A stretch of DNA of 38,068 nt from Kiloniellaceae bacterium. GTDB taxonomy: Bacteria > Pseudomonadota > Alphaproteobacteria > Kiloniellales > Kiloniellaceae. The position numbers and the translations under genes are program-made. Under the pieces are notes generated by a model, which saw only the letters and a list, made by a program, of their open reading frames with translations, ran no database searches and was not told the DNA's origin. Where the stretch lies: NCBI GenBank assembly GCA_021776195.1, contig JAJFGK010000161.1, forward strand, positions 1-38,068. Direction: 5' to 3'. Shown one piece after another: positions 24,758 to 33,531 of the stretch (the first letter of the stretch is position 1; each line of letters starts with the position of its first letter).

Positions 24758-25825
24758 TCAATCGAGATCCAGTGGGTCTTCGTCGCCGACCGAATCGAAC
24801 TCGTCGCGAAACTGCTCGACCGCTCGCTCGGCGGTGTCCGCGTCCAGGACCCGGGCGATGTGAAACAGGCCGTCGCCCTGATTGACGACGGGTAGGTTGG
24901 ACATGCCGATCAATACGCCGGCATCCTGGGCCGTGATTTCCAGTTCCCGGCTGCCATAGGGATCCGCGATGCCGCCCAGGACCTGCCCGGCCTCGATGCG
25001 GGCGCCGGAATCGAGGGGGGACCGCAAAATGCCGCCCTCGGGCGCCCGCACCCAGTAGCTCGAGCTCGCAAAGACCGGGGCCACCTTGCTGGGACCGACC
25101 CGTTTGTTGCCAGTCATGCCCAGGCTGCGCATCACCCGTACGATCCCGTTCAGGCCGACCCGAACCGAGGCCTCGTCGAAGCGCAGGGCCTCGCCGGCCT
25201 CGTAGACCAGGGTGGGAACGCCCAGCTCCATGGCCGACTTGCGCAGGGAGCCGTCGCGCAGCGACGCATCGAGGATGATCGGCGCGGCAAAGATCTTGGC
25301 GAGTTCCTTGACCTGCGGGTTGGACAGGTCGCCGCGTATCTGGGGGAAATTGGTGCGATGAAGAGCCCCGGTGTGGAGATCGATGCCATAGTCGCAGCGT
25401 TTGACCACTTCGTGCAGGAAGACCTGGGCCAGCTGCGAGGCGAGGGATCCCTTGGTGGAACCCGGGAAGGATCGGTTGAGGTCGCGGCGATCGGGCAGAT
25501 AGCGCGTGTTGCCGATGAAGCCGTAGACGTTCACGATCGGGACCGCGATCAGCGTGCCATGCAGGTGCGAAAGCCGGGACAGGCGGATCAGCCGTCGGAT
25601 GATCTCGACCCCGTTCAACTCATCGCCATGCACCGCGGCACAGACGAAGAGCTTGGGCCCCGACCGATGCCCGTGCACCACATGGGTGGTGAGCGTCATC
25701 GGCGTGTGGTCATAGAGCAGACTGATCGGCAGGTCGACGGTCTGGCGCGAGCCCGCCAGAATCTTCTCCCCGCCGATCTCGAAGGGCTCGCGTGCCTTCG
25801 ATTTTGCCTTTTTAACCACGGCCAC
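24758..25825 (-). CDS. Succinylglutamate desuccinylase/aspartoacylase-family hydrolase
   Basis: About 355 residues from GTG at 25825 (25819 also possible; an ATG at 25888 would run 77 bases into rimK). Zinc carboxypeptidase-fold motifs: [10 protein letters not shown] with His and Glu ligands, NPSSK-like [35 protein letters not shown] with the third ligand, and the late [14 protein letters not shown]. The C-terminal domain has [32 protein letters not shown], the beta-barrel found in AstE/AspA relatives. It probably removes an acyl group from an amino-acid or peptide amine. It overlaps the rimK-like gene and is the last of the ligase/protease set. Confidence 0.85.
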   Translation of the reverse strand: MAVVKKAKSKAREPFEIGGEKILAGSRQTVDLPISLLYDHTPMTLTTHVVHGHRSGPKLFVCAAVHGDELNGVEIIRRLIRLSRLSHLHGTLIAVPIVNVYGFIGNTRYLPDRRDLNRSFPGSTKGSLASQLAQVFLHEVVKRCDYGIDLHTGALHRTNFPQIRGDLSNPQVKELAKIFAAPIILDASLRDGSLRKSAMELGVPTLVYEAGEALRFDEASVRVGLNGIVRVMRSLGMTGNKRVGPSKVAPVFASSSYWVRAPEGGILRSPLDSGARIEAGQVLGGIADPYGSRELEITAQDAGVLIGMSNLPVVNQGDGLFHIARVLDADTAERAVEQFRDEFDSVGDEDPLDLD

Positions 25826-26717
25826 GGGTCTTTGTGTTCTTGGGTTTGGCGTGTTTTTCGATGAATTCGATGATTTTGCCGGCGACATCGATGCCCGTGG
25901 CGTTCTCGACGCCCTCGAGCCCGGGCGAGGAGTTGACCTCCATCACGACCGAGCCGTGATTGGAGCGCAGCAGATCCACGCCACAGACGTTGAGGCCCAT
26001 GGCCTTGGCCGAACGCACCGCCGTCGAGCGCTCCTCCGGGGTGATCTTGATCACCTCGGCCGAGCCGCCGCGGTGCAGGTTCGAGCGGAAGTCGCCCTCC
26101 GCGCCCTTGCGCCGCATCGCCGCGACGACCTTGCCGTCGACCACCAGACAGCGGATGTCTTCGCCGCCCGCCTCTTTGATGAACTCCTGAACCAGGATGT
26201 TGACCTTGGCGCCACGGAAAGCCTCGATGACCGACTTGGCCGAGTTGTGGGTCTCGCCCAGGACCACGCCGATGCCCTGGGTGCCTTCCAGCAGCTTGAT
26301 CACGACCGGCGCGCCGCCGGCGATCTCGATGACGTCGTCGGCGAACTTGGCCGAGTTGGCAAAGCCGGTGACCGGCAGCCCGATGCCGTCGCGCGCCAGC
26401 AGCTGCAGCGAGCGCAGCTTGTCGCGCGAGCGGCCGATGGCGACCGATTCGTTGACCGGGTAGACCCCCATCATCTCGAACTGGCGCAGCACCGCCAGAC
26501 CATAGAAGGTCACCGAAGCGCCGATGCGCGGGATAACCGCGTCGTAGCCGGTCAGCTTCTCGCCCTTGTAGCGCAGCTCGGGGCGGTGCGAGGTGATGTT
26601 CATGTAGCACTGCAAGGTGTTGATCACATCGATGCTGTGGCCGCGGGTCTCCGCCGCCTCGACGAGGCGCCGATGCGAATAGAGCTCGGCGTTACGGGCC
26701 ATCATTGCGATTTTCAT
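25812..26717 (-). CDS. rimK: RimK-like ATP-grasp glutamate ligase
   Basis: 301 residues, full length for RimK. The N-terminal domain [22 protein letters not shown] leads into [33 protein letters not shown]. The ATP-grasp core has [47 protein letters not shown] and the metal-binding [12 protein letters not shown]. RimK adds glutamates to the C-terminus of ribosomal protein S6; relatives make poly-glutamate or other peptide tails. GAGGAATAACGTC precedes the ATG. It is four bases after the protease-like gene and overlaps the AspA-like gene, forming a compact operon. Confidence 0.93.
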   Translation of the reverse strand: MKIAMMARNAELYSHRRLVEAAETRGHSIDVINTLQCYMNITSHRPELRYKGEKLTGYDAVIPRIGASVTFYGLAVLRQFEMMGVYPVNESVAIGRSRDKLRSLQLLARDGIGLPVTGFANSAKFADDVIEIAGGAPVVIKLLEGTQGIGVVLGETHNSAKSVIEAFRGAKVNILVQEFIKEAGGEDIRCLVVDGKVVAAMRRKGAEGDFRSNLHRGGSAEVIKITPEERSTAVRSAKAMGLNVCGVDLLRSNHGSVVMEVNSSPGLEGVENATGIDVAGKIIEFIEKHAKPKNTKTRGRG

Positions 26718-26721
26718 GACG

Positions 26722-27276
26722 TTATTCCTCTTCTGTTATGGGTTTTGCCGCGGCTTTTGGTCGGCGATGCGGCTTCTTGGCTGTCGTTCGTTTAGTGGGT
26801 TTGCTGCAATAGGACTTGGCGGGGTCGACCACGAACTCCCCGATAATGGCGGAGCGGCCGATCAGCATGCGAAAACCCATTTGGTCGCGGTCGGTCAGGG
26901 TGACCTCGATCGGCCATTCCCGGCCGCCCAGCTGGATCGGCGTTTCGATCACGAAACGTTTTTCGCGCTTGCCGCCGGAGTTTGTCACCCAGCGGTAATC
27001 CCGCGCCGGTGCCGTGCAGGATTGCTCGATGGCATCGTCGCGCTGGACCGGATGGATATCGAAGCGGACCCAGTCCTGCCCGTCGCTATGAAAGGGGTAG
27101 ATATTGAACGCATGGAGCGCCGAGGTTCGGGCACCGGTATCGACCTTGACCTTTATTTGTTCGATGCCGAGTTCGGGCAGCGACGCCCACTCCCGCCACC
27201 CGAGCGAGGCCTTCAAGGCCTTGGCATCACGAGAGGCGCGCTTGGCGCTGGTCTTAGCCGTCTTTGGCATTCGCAT
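26722..27276 (-). CDS. Retropepsin-like protease of the Zn_protease/RimB family
   Basis: 184 residues from the ATG at 27276 (27270 also possible) with a GGAGGAGGA SD; longer in-frame reading is shadow sequence. The N-terminus is basic, then [32 protein letters not shown] with D46-T47-G48, the aspartic-protease-like DTG of this family (formerly called ATP-dependent zinc protease). The late [12 protein letters not shown] matches the conserved L-GR motif of such folds. A Lys-rich tail follows. In other bacteria relatives sit beside rimK and may trim its glutamate tails. It overlaps the preceding gene by 23 bases and ends four bases before rimK. Confidence 0.85.
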   Translation of the reverse strand: MRMPKTAKTSAKRASRDAKALKASLGWREWASLPELGIEQIKVKVDTGARTSALHAFNIYPFHSDGQDWVRFDIHPVQRDDAIEQSCTAPARDYRWVTNSGGKREKRFVIETPIQLGGREWPIEVTLTDRDQMGFRMLIGRSAIIGEFVVDPAKSYCSKPTKRTTAKKPHRRPKAAAKPITEEE

Positions 27277-27655
27277 TCCTCCTCCCGGTTGCGGCTGGCA
27301 TCTTCCTGGTCGCACCGGCTGGCTTGGCCGGCGTGGTCGTCTTGCCTTGGACCTCCGGAGGGTCTTCCAGAACCTCGGCCACCGCATGTTTGGTGACATG
27401 GCGGTAGTTGCGCGTGAGCGACTGGCTGACGACCGACACATAGGTCCCCAGGTCGATGAGGACAAAGCTGGCCTCGTACAGTTCGTCGGCGACATTCCTC
27501 ATGAATTCGTCGGTGATGCGTCGGCGGCCGGCGACCTCATGAAAGAACTTTCTGGAGATCCGGTAGCGCCCATTCTGTTTGCCTCCGAACTCTAAATCGT
27601 AGAGACGGGCGAGCGATGCCGCCACCGCCTCGGCCGACTTCCGACCTGTTGCCAT
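27254..27655 (-). CDS. Unknown 133-residue protein heading the rimK operon
   Basis: 133 residues from the ATG at 27655 (GGGAGG 11 bases upstream; a GTG at 27667 overlaps that SD). The first 90 residues look folded and mostly helical: AEAVAASLARLYDLEFG, GRYRISRKFFHEVAGRRRITDEFMRNVADELYEASFVLIDLG, YVSVVSQSLTRNYRHVT. The last 40 residues are a Pro/Ala/Lys-rich, probably disordered tail. No signal peptide or catalytic motif is seen; a DNA- or RNA-binding role is only suggested by basic residues. It overlaps the retropepsin-like gene by 23 bases, so it belongs to the same transcript. I do not recognise the family. Confidence 0.72.
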   Translation of the reverse strand: MATGRKSAEAVAASLARLYDLEFGGKQNGRYRISRKFFHEVAGRRRITDEFMRNVADELYEASFVLIDLGTYVSVVSQSLTRNYRHVTKHAVAEVLEDPPEVQGKTTTPAKPAGATRKMPAATGRRNANAKDG

Positions 27656-27991
27656 GGCCCCCGACACCTCCCGAAATGCGCCAGCGAGACTCCTCTGGTT
27701 GGTCCGCGCTGCCTTGATTTGATCTTCGTAAAATATAGTGTTGTCTGAGAAAAAGTCAAGTTTTATGTTCTAGAGATAAAAAAACATCATCTATAGATGA
27801 TAAAACATATGCAAAATTCTCACTGATGACAGCCCGGCCGAGCGCGGCCAAAGGCCTTTTCCATGATGCTTTGGGCCAGGGTTTCGCCCCCGGGATCAAT
27901 CGTCCGGATGCACGATCGGTCTTTATGGATGGGATGGCGCAAGGCAGGCTGCTCGGCGGACGGCACCAGTCGTCGCAGCCGGATCGGCCTC
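27656..27991. other. 336-base intergenic region with an AT-rich island
   Basis: Between the unknown protein gene and the ankyrin gene, both minus-strand. Bases 27720-27820 are strikingly AT-rich for this genome and should contain the promoter of the long rimK-mgtE gene run. The rest (27830-27991) is GC-rich with no gene I can support. Small inverted pairs such as GGCC/GGCC near 27836-27850 and AAAGGCCTTT near 27850 are weak terminator candidates for the ankyrin gene. Confidence 0.5.
27786..27801. promoter_or_regulatory. 16-bp perfect palindrome in the AT-rich promoter island
   Basis: ATCATCTATAGATGAT is a perfect 16-bp palindrome about 130 bases before the ATG of the first gene of the rimK run. 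Its perfect symmetry and location suit a dimeric repressor or activator. The next AT-rich bases towards the gene could hold -35/-10 boxes. Confidence 0.45.
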
Positions 27992-28516
27992 CTAGATTTT
28001 CCCGCGTCGCCGCAGTTCCGCCTCCAGAAAGGCCGCGATCTCGGTCTGACCGAGGATCTTGGCTTCCTCCAGCGGCGTCGCGTAGTCGTCGATGCCGGTG
28101 CGCGCTTGCGGGTCGGCGCCCCGGTCGAGCAGGATCTCGATGGCTTCGCGGTCTTGGGCACCGACCGCGTAGTGCAGCGGCGTGTAGTCGTTGAGGCCGC
28201 GTTGGCTTATATCGGCGCCGGCCTCCAGCAGCAGCGCCAGGACGGCGTGCCGGTCCGGACGCTCGCCGCAGGACAGCGCGGCGATCAGCGCGGGAAAGCC
28301 CGCGTGGTCGCCGTAGTTCGGGTCGGCGCCCAGGTCCAGCAGTTCGCGAATGAAGGCCAACGGCGCGTGATAGATGGCGTACTCCAGCAGGTTCGCGCCG
28401 ATGGCCTCAGGGCCCGGACAGTTGGGAAAATCCGGCGAATCGCCGAGCCCGGCTTTGACGCGTTCCATATCGCCGCGCTTGAAGGCCTCGTGCAGCTCCA
28501 GCAGGGGGTGGTTCAT
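27992..28516 (-). CDS. Ankyrin-repeat protein
   Basis: 174 residues made largely of ankyrin repeats of about 33 residues: ANLLEYAIYHAPLAFIRELLDLGADPN (42-68), GFPALIAALSCGE-HAVLALLLEAGADIS (73-103), YTPLHYAVGAQDREAIEILLDRGADPQ (110-136) and ATPLEEAKILGQTEIAAFLEAEL (144-168). No signal peptide or other domain is present. It is presumably a cytoplasmic protein-binding module. It stands alone, with 336 bases between it and the next gene. The SD before the ATG is weak. Confidence 0.85.
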   Translation of the reverse strand: MNHPLLELHEAFKRGDMERVKAGLGDSPDFPNCPGPEAIGANLLEYAIYHAPLAFIRELLDLGADPNYGDHAGFPALIAALSCGERPDRHAVLALLLEAGADISQRGLNDYTPLHYAVGAQDREAIEILLDRGADPQARTGIDDYATPLEEAKILGQTEIAAFLEAELRRRGKI

Positions 28517-28669
28517 GGCGCGGTCACTTCAATCGGTTGCCAGCGGGCCATCATTCCATTGGCGCCCGGGCCTCGGCAAGGCGTTGTCCTTTGTGGCGGG
28601 TTCCTCGGAGCCTAGCCGAAAATAAATCGACATTGGATCAATGCGTTAGGGACACTCTCCATCTGCTCT

Positions 28670-28754
28670 TGTCATTGCCGGGCTTGACCCGGCAATCCAG
28701 GGATTGCACGGTCTGCGCCATTCCTGGACCCTCGGGTCAAGCCCGAGGGTGACA
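28670..28754. repeat. REP/BIME-like palindromic repeat
   Basis: Two hairpins, TTGCCGGG-CTTGA-CCCGGCAA (28675-28695) and CCCTCGGG-TCAAG-CCCGAGGG (28729-28749), each with a perfect 8-bp stem. They are inverted copies of each other: the whole 85 bases form a long inverted repeat beginning TGTCA and ending TGACA. The stem differences are compensatory. This is the layout of the dispersed intergenic repeats common in alphaproteobacteria. It occupies part of the 343-base gap 28517-28859, whose remainder holds only the hyuA upstream region. Confidence 0.8.
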
Positions 28755-28859
28755 ACCAATAAACTGGCCACCCCCGCAGCCACCTAAAATCACTTAACTC
28801 ATGTTGAGTCGGATTCTTAGACTGATCGGTGGGCAGGGCTGGACGAGACGTGAGGCGCG

Positions 28860-30989
28860 ATGGCCGAGGCAACGACACAAGCAAAGTCACTCGAGCCGCC
28901 TTGGCGTGTCGCGGTCGATGTCGGCGGCACCTTCACCGATCTGGTGCTGGCCGACGGGGCGGGCCAGGTCGCGGTCGTCAAGGTGCCCTCCACGCCCGAG
29001 GATCCGGCCGAAGGGGTGATCGCGGCGCTGTCCCGCGCGGCCGAGGCGATGGCTCTCGCGCTGCCGGATTTCCTGCGGCACTGCTCGCTCTTCGTCCACG
29101 GTTCGACCGTCGGCACCAACATTCTGGTCGAGGGCAAGGGCGCCCGGGTCGGCCTGCTGGTGACCCGGGGCTTTCGCGACAGCCTGGAGATCCGCCGCGG
29201 CATCCGCGAGAACGCCTGGGACCATCGCGCGCCCTACGCGCCGGTCCTGGTGCCGCGTTTCCTGCGCCTGCCGGTCTCCGGGCGGATCGACCGCAGAGGC
29301 GACGAGGTCGAGCCCCTGTCCCGGGAAGACATCGCGGCGGCGGCGGCCGTCTTCCGGGAAGAAGGGGTCGAGTCGGTTGCCATCTGCCTCTTCAATGCTT
29401 TTCTCGACGAGACCCACGAAAGGGCCACCGAGGCTCTGCTGCGCGAGATCTCGCCGGATCTCTGGGTCTGCCGTTCCAGTGCCGTGGCCCCGGTCATGGG
29501 CGAGTACGAGCGCAGCTCGACCACGGTGCTGAACGCCGCCATCGCGCCCCGGGTCGTCGCCTATCTGGAGACCCTGAACGGGCGGCTTGCCGAACTGGGG
29601 CTGCCGCGGCCGCTGTTGCTGGTGCAGAACAACGGCGGCGCCATGACCTTGGAAAGCGCCGCCGCGCGGCCGGTCTCGCTGCTGCTGTCGGGACCCGCGG
29701 CGGGCGCCGGGGCATTGGCGCTCTACGGCGCCTCGATCGGCAGCGGCGATCTCATCTCCATGGAGATCGGCGGGACCAGTTGCGACGTCATGCTGGTGCG
29801 CGACGGTCAACCCGAGCTGCGCGAGTCTTTCGCCCTTGCCGGCTATCACCTCGCTCTCTCGTCCATCGACATCCATTCGGTCGGCGCCGGCGGCGGCACG
29901 GTGGCCGGAGTCGACGACGGCGGCCTGCTCTTTGTCGGGCCGCGCGGCGCCGGGGCCCGGCCGGGGCCGGCCAGCTACGGCTTTGGCGGTCGCGAGCCCA
30001 CGGTCACCGACGCCCAGCTCATTCTGGGCCGTCTGCGCCCCGGGCGCTTTGCCGGCGGTGCCCTGACCTTGCTGGCCGAGCCGGCGCGGGAGGTGATGAC
30101 GCAGGCCCTGGCCGCGCCCCTGGATATGTCTCCGGAGGCGGCGGCCGTCGGCCTCTTGCGGCTGTTGGAACAGACCCTCTATCAGGCCGTCGAGCAGATC
30201 AGCGGTGCCCGGGGCCATGACCCGCGCCGCTTCGTCCTGGTGGCCGGCGGGGGCGCCGGGCCAATGTTCGGCGCCGCGATCGGCCGTCGCCTGGGCTGCC
30301 GCTTCGTCTACCTGCCGCGCCACGCCGGGGCCTTTTGCGCCCTCGGGATGCTCTGCAGCCCGGTCAGGCACGCCTTCTCGCGGGTCCATCTGGTTCGTCT
30401 CGAGGCGGCCGTCTGCGACGACCTTCGCCGCGGCCTGTCGGCCCTGCGAGACCAGGCTCTGGCCCAGTTGCGGCGCGACGGTTTCGACGCGGCGGAGATT
30501 ACTCTTTCCGGCGAGATCGACCTGCGCCATCCCGGCCAGCTCGGCACGATTTCCGTGCCCTGCCCCCTGGAGGCGACGCCCGACCCGATCTCTCTGCGGG
30601 CCGCCTTCAACGCCGCCCACGACCGTCTCTACGGCCACAGCCAACCTAACGCGGCGTTGGACACGGCCGCGCTGCGGGTGGTCGGCAGCGCCGCCCTGCC
30701 GGCCCTGCAGCTGGCCCAAGCCGCGCCCTCGGCGACAGCGCCGGAGCCGGTGGCGCGGCGCGAGGTCTACTTCGAGGCGTCCGGCGGTCGGCTGGGCGGC
30801 GGTTCAGGTCAATGGGTCGACACAGCGGTCTATAGCGGCGCCGACCTGCGTCCGGGCCATCGCCTCGCCGGGCCCTTGCTGGTCGAGGAGGCGACGGCGA
30901 CCATCGTCGCCGGACCGGGCGACGAGCTCAGTGTCGATGGCGCCGACAATTTCGTCATTCGATTTCTGGACCGGGAGGCGCGTTCATGA
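28860..30989 (+). CDS. hyuA: Hydantoinase/5-oxoprolinase subunit A
   Basis: 709 residues, full length. It begins with the ASKHA-type ATP-binding motif VDVGGTFTDLVL (D20-G22-G23-T24). The N-terminal hydantoinase domain (about 15-195) is followed by the main HyuA domain with NGGAMTLESAAARPVSLLLSGPAAGAGAL, MEIGGTSCDVML, DIHSVGAGGGT and GFGGREPTVTDA. The C-terminal oxoprolinase domain starts near 510. With HyuB it performs ATP-dependent opening of a cyclic amide such as N-methylhydantoin or 5-oxoproline. A GTGAGG SD lies before the ATG. Its stop overlaps the hyuB start as ATGA. Confidence 0.92.
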   Translation: MAEATTQAKSLEPPWRVAVDVGGTFTDLVLADGAGQVAVVKVPSTPEDPAEGVIAALSRAAEAMALALPDFLRHCSLFVHGSTVGTNILVEGKGARVGLLVTRGFRDSLEIRRGIRENAWDHRAPYAPVLVPRFLRLPVSGRIDRRGDEVEPLSREDIAAAAAVFREEGVESVAICLFNAFLDETHERATEALLREISPDLWVCRSSAVAPVMGEYERSSTTVLNAAIAPRVVAYLETLNGRLAELGLPRPLLLVQNNGGAMTLESAAARPVSLLLSGPAAGAGALALYGASIGSGDLISMEIGGTSCDVMLVRDGQPELRESFALAGYHLALSSIDIHSVGAGGGTVAGVDDGGLLFVGPRGAGARPGPASYGFGGREPTVTDAQLILGRLRPGRFAGGALTLLAEPAREVMTQALAAPLDMSPEAAAVGLLRLLEQTLYQAVEQISGARGHDPRRFVLVAGGGAGPMFGAAIGRRLGCRFVYLPRHAGAFCALGMLCSPVRHAFSRVHLVRLEAAVCDDLRRGLSALRDQALAQLRRDGFDAAEITLSGEIDLRHPGQLGTISVPCPLEATPDPISLRAAFNAAHDRLYGHSQPNAALDTAALRVVGSAALPALQLAQAAPSATAPEPVARREVYFEASGGRLGGGSGQWVDTAVYSGADLRPGHRLAGPLLVEEATATIVAGPGDELSVDGADNFVIRFLDREARS

Positions 30990-32722
30990 CCCCTAGCGAC
31001 GGCACACTCGATCCGGTCACCCTGGCCCTGGTGCAGAATCGGCTGGACCACATCGCCGGCCAGATGGGCCAGGTCATGCTGCGCACGGCGCGCAGCCCGA
31101 TCTTCAACCAGAGCCACGATTTCTCCTGCTTCATCACCGATGGCCGGGGCCAGTTGATCAGCCAGGCCGACGGGATTCCGATCCACACCGGGGGCGGCAG
31201 CCTGATCGTCGAGGCAATTCTGCGCGACTTTGCCGGCCGCATCGCGCCCGAGGACGTGTTCCTCTCCAGCGACCCTTACGTGGCCGGCGGCAATCACCTG
31301 CCGGACTGGGTGATCTCGCGCCCGGTCTTCAGCGGCGCGCGTCTGGTCGCCTTCCTGTGCAACCGGGCGCACCAGTCCGATATCGGCGGCGGCGTGGCGG
31401 GCACTTACAATCCCGAGGCCCGGGAGATCTTTCATGAGGGGATCCGCCTGCCGGTTCTGCGCCTGATCGAGGCCGGCCACCTGCGCGACGACCTCTGGGC
31501 CCTACTGCTCTTGAACAGCCGCTGCCCCGAGCTGCTCGACGGCGACCTCCAGGCCATGCTGGGTTCGACCCGGGTCGGCGCCCGCCATATCGAAGCACTG
31601 GCCGCCGATCTGGGCGAGCTCGATTACGACCGGGCCATCGCCGGTATTCTCGACCATGCCGAACGGCGCATGCGCCAGGCCCTCGCGGCCCTGCCCGACG
31701 GCGTCTACCGGGCTGCCGAGATGAGCGACAACGACTGCTTCGAGGCGACCGAGATCTGGTACCGTGTGACCCTGACCATCGCCGGCGACGCGGCGACCGT
31801 CGATTTCACCGGCACCGACCCGCAGATCGAGGGTTTCAAGAACAGCTCCTTCGCCAACACGCGCTCGGCGGTCTATGTCGCCCTGACCTCGTTCCTCGAC
31901 CCCTCGATCCCGCGCAACGAGGGCACCTATCGCCCGATCACCGTCGTCGCGCCGCTCGGCAGCACACTCAACCCGCGGCCCCCGGCGCCCATGACCATGT
32001 GCACGGTCTTGCCCTCCCACGAGATCATTCAAGCCTGCTGGATGGCCCTGGCCCAGGCCGATCCGGATCGCGCCTGCGCCGGCTGGGGCAAGATCAGTCA
32101 CTGCAACATGGCGGGCGCCGACGGCGCCGGCGGCACCTATGTGATGTACCACTGGGGCGCCCTGCCGGCCGGTGGGGCGGTGGCCGGGCGCGACGGCCTC
32201 AACCAGATCGGACCGCTCAACTCCCTGGGCAACCTGGTGGTGCCCAACTGCGAGACCTACGAACAGCTCTATCCCGTGCATTTTCAGCGCCAGGAGTTCC
32301 GCTGCGATGCCGCCGGTCCAGGCCGTTTTCGCGGTGGCAGCGGGGTCGACTATGCCTGCCTTGTCGAGGGCGAGGCGGTCTATGCCTTTCGCGGCGAGGG
32401 ACAGCGCACCCCCTCGGGCGGCGGGGTGCGGGGCGGCGGTGCCGGGGCGGCAGGGGCCGCCGAGGTTCTGCCGGCCGGCGAGGCGCCCTTCGTCCCCCCG
32501 CAGTTCGCCGCCGCCCGGCTCGGGTCCTTGGAGTTGCGACTTTCCTCGCCCGCCGGCGGCGGCTGGGGCGATCCCCTGACCCGGGATCCCGAAGCGGTCC
32601 TGCGCGACCTGCGCGACGGGCTGATCAGTGCGGAAGCGGCCCGTGAGACCTACGGCCTGGCGGTCTCGGCGGACGGCCGTCGGGTCGATGAGGCGGCGAC
32701 GGCCCGGCTGCGCGGCAAGTGA
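30986..32722 (+). CDS. hyuB: Hydantoinase/5-oxoprolinase subunit B
   Basis: 578 residues, usual length. HyuB signatures: DPVTLALVQNRLDHIAGQMGQVMLRTARSPIFNQSHDFSCFITDGRG at the N-terminus, GIPIHTGGG, DPYVAGGNHLPDW, NRAHQSDIGGG, NSSFANTRSAVY, and a Gly-rich SGGGVRGGG and PAGGGWGDPLTRDPEAV end. It provides the other half of the amidohydrolase active site. The ATGA overlap with hyuA means the subunits are made together. Substrate cannot be told from sequence. Confidence 0.92.
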   Translation: MTPSDGTLDPVTLALVQNRLDHIAGQMGQVMLRTARSPIFNQSHDFSCFITDGRGQLISQADGIPIHTGGGSLIVEAILRDFAGRIAPEDVFLSSDPYVAGGNHLPDWVISRPVFSGARLVAFLCNRAHQSDIGGGVAGTYNPEAREIFHEGIRLPVLRLIEAGHLRDDLWALLLLNSRCPELLDGDLQAMLGSTRVGARHIEALAADLGELDYDRAIAGILDHAERRMRQALAALPDGVYRAAEMSDNDCFEATEIWYRVTLTIAGDAATVDFTGTDPQIEGFKNSSFANTRSAVYVALTSFLDPSIPRNEGTYRPITVVAPLGSTLNPRPPAPMTMCTVLPSHEIIQACWMALAQADPDRACAGWGKISHCNMAGADGAGGTYVMYHWGALPAGGAVAGRDGLNQIGPLNSLGNLVVPNCETYEQLYPVHFQRQEFRCDAAGPGRFRGGSGVDYACLVEGEAVYAFRGEGQRTPSGGGVRGGGAGAAGAAEVLPAGEAPFVPPQFAAARLGSLELRLSSPAGGGWGDPLTRDPEAVLRDLRDGLISAEAARETYGLAVSADGRRVDEAATARLRGK

Positions 32723-32799
32723 GACCCGCATCACAGGCAAGGAACTTGGCGGGGATCGGCGGGCTGTCCTAAACTGACAGTGGCATGATCAGCCCAGAC

Positions 32800-32831
32800 A
32801 AGCCGACAAACCGACAAGCCGACAAACCGAC
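32800..32831 (+). repeat. Short tandem repeat before the cupin gene
   Basis: Four 8-base units, alternating AAGCCGAC and AAACCGAC, i.e. two 16-base copies. A degenerate fifth unit (GCCCAGAC) precedes them. The array ends 3 bases before the GAGGAG ribosome site of the gene at 32846, so copy-number change could shift the distance between promoter and start. Confidence 0.7.
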
Positions 32832-32845
32832 GAGGAGACCGTATT

Positions 32846-33388
32846 ATGTTCGATCGCGACGCCTTCATCGAGGACTGCAAGGCGGCCCTGGCGCAGGATC
32901 CGAGCCACAAGGCGGTGCGCGAGGTCGTGGCCCGGGCCGTGGCCGATCCGGCGGCGGTGGTCGCCGGCCTGGGCGAGCCGGTTCTCGGCGGCGTCCAGAA
33001 GATCCACCACGCCGCCGACCTGACGATCCTCAATGTGGTCTGGGCGCCGCGCATGACCCTCTTTCCCCATAATCACGAGATGTGGGCGGTGATCGGCGTC
33101 TACACGGGGCGCGAGGACAACATCTTCTGGCGACGGCTGGCAGACGACCCGCAGGGCCGGGTCGAGGCGGCGGGCGCCAAATCCCTGGCGCCGGGCGATG
33201 CCGAACCGCTGGGCCACAACATCATTCACTCGGTCACCAACCCGCTGGGCAAGTGCACCGCCGCGATCCACGTCTATGGCGGCGACTTCTTCGGCATGGC
33301 CCGCAGCGAGTGGGAGCCGGAGAACCTGTCCGAACAGCCCTATAACCTCGAGCGCAACATGAAGCTCTTCGAAGACGCCAATCGCTAG
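32846..33388 (+). CDS. COG5553-type cupin, cysteine-dioxygenase-like metalloprotein
   Basis: 180 residues, a single double-stranded beta-helix domain. Likely metal ligands are H75 and H77 (FPHNHEMW) with H142 (AAIHVYGGD); H124 and H128 (GHNIIHSV) are also conserved-looking. This matches the predicted metal-dependent COG5553 group, related to cysteine dioxygenase and cysteamine/thiol dioxygenases. Thiol oxidation is a reasonable but unproven role. GAGGAG lies 8 bases before the ATG. It follows hyuB by 123 bases on the same strand and may be co-transcribed. The stop codon TAG falls in the CTAG edge of the adjacent repeat element. Confidence 0.8.
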   Translation: MFDRDAFIEDCKAALAQDPSHKAVREVVARAVADPAAVVAGLGEPVLGGVQKIHHAADLTILNVVWAPRMTLFPHNHEMWAVIGVYTGREDNIFWRRLADDPQGRVEAAGAKSLAPGDAEPLGHNIIHSVTNPLGKCTAAIHVYGGDFFGMARSEWEPENLSEQPYNLERNMKLFEDANR

Positions 33389-33427
33389 AGCCTTTCTTTG
33401 TCATAGGGAAGCATTTGACCGGGATGA

Positions 33428-33505
33428 TTTTGCCTTCTGGCAAGGCGCGTTTCGAAGAGCGATACGCGTATCGGTCGAGAAGCGGAACGCGACCAGAAGG
33501 CAAAA
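33428..33505. repeat. Left internal hairpin of the MITE-like element
   Basis: TTTTGCCTTCTGG (33428-33440) pairs perfectly with CCAGAAGGCAAAA (33493-33505). The tip is the 14-bp perfect palindrome CGATACGCGTATCG (33460-33473), and both share the centre 33466.5. An imperfect stem (GCGCGTTTCG against TCGCGTTCCG) joins them. Confidence 0.75.
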
Positions 33506-33531
33506 GAACCCGGCCTTCGGTGGGTCCTAGA

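Noticed and set aside
27820..28161. 113-residue minus-strand frame beside the ankyrin gene
   Set aside because: It overlaps the ankyrin gene out of frame and is Arg/Ser-rich shadow; the intergenic part has no ribosome site.
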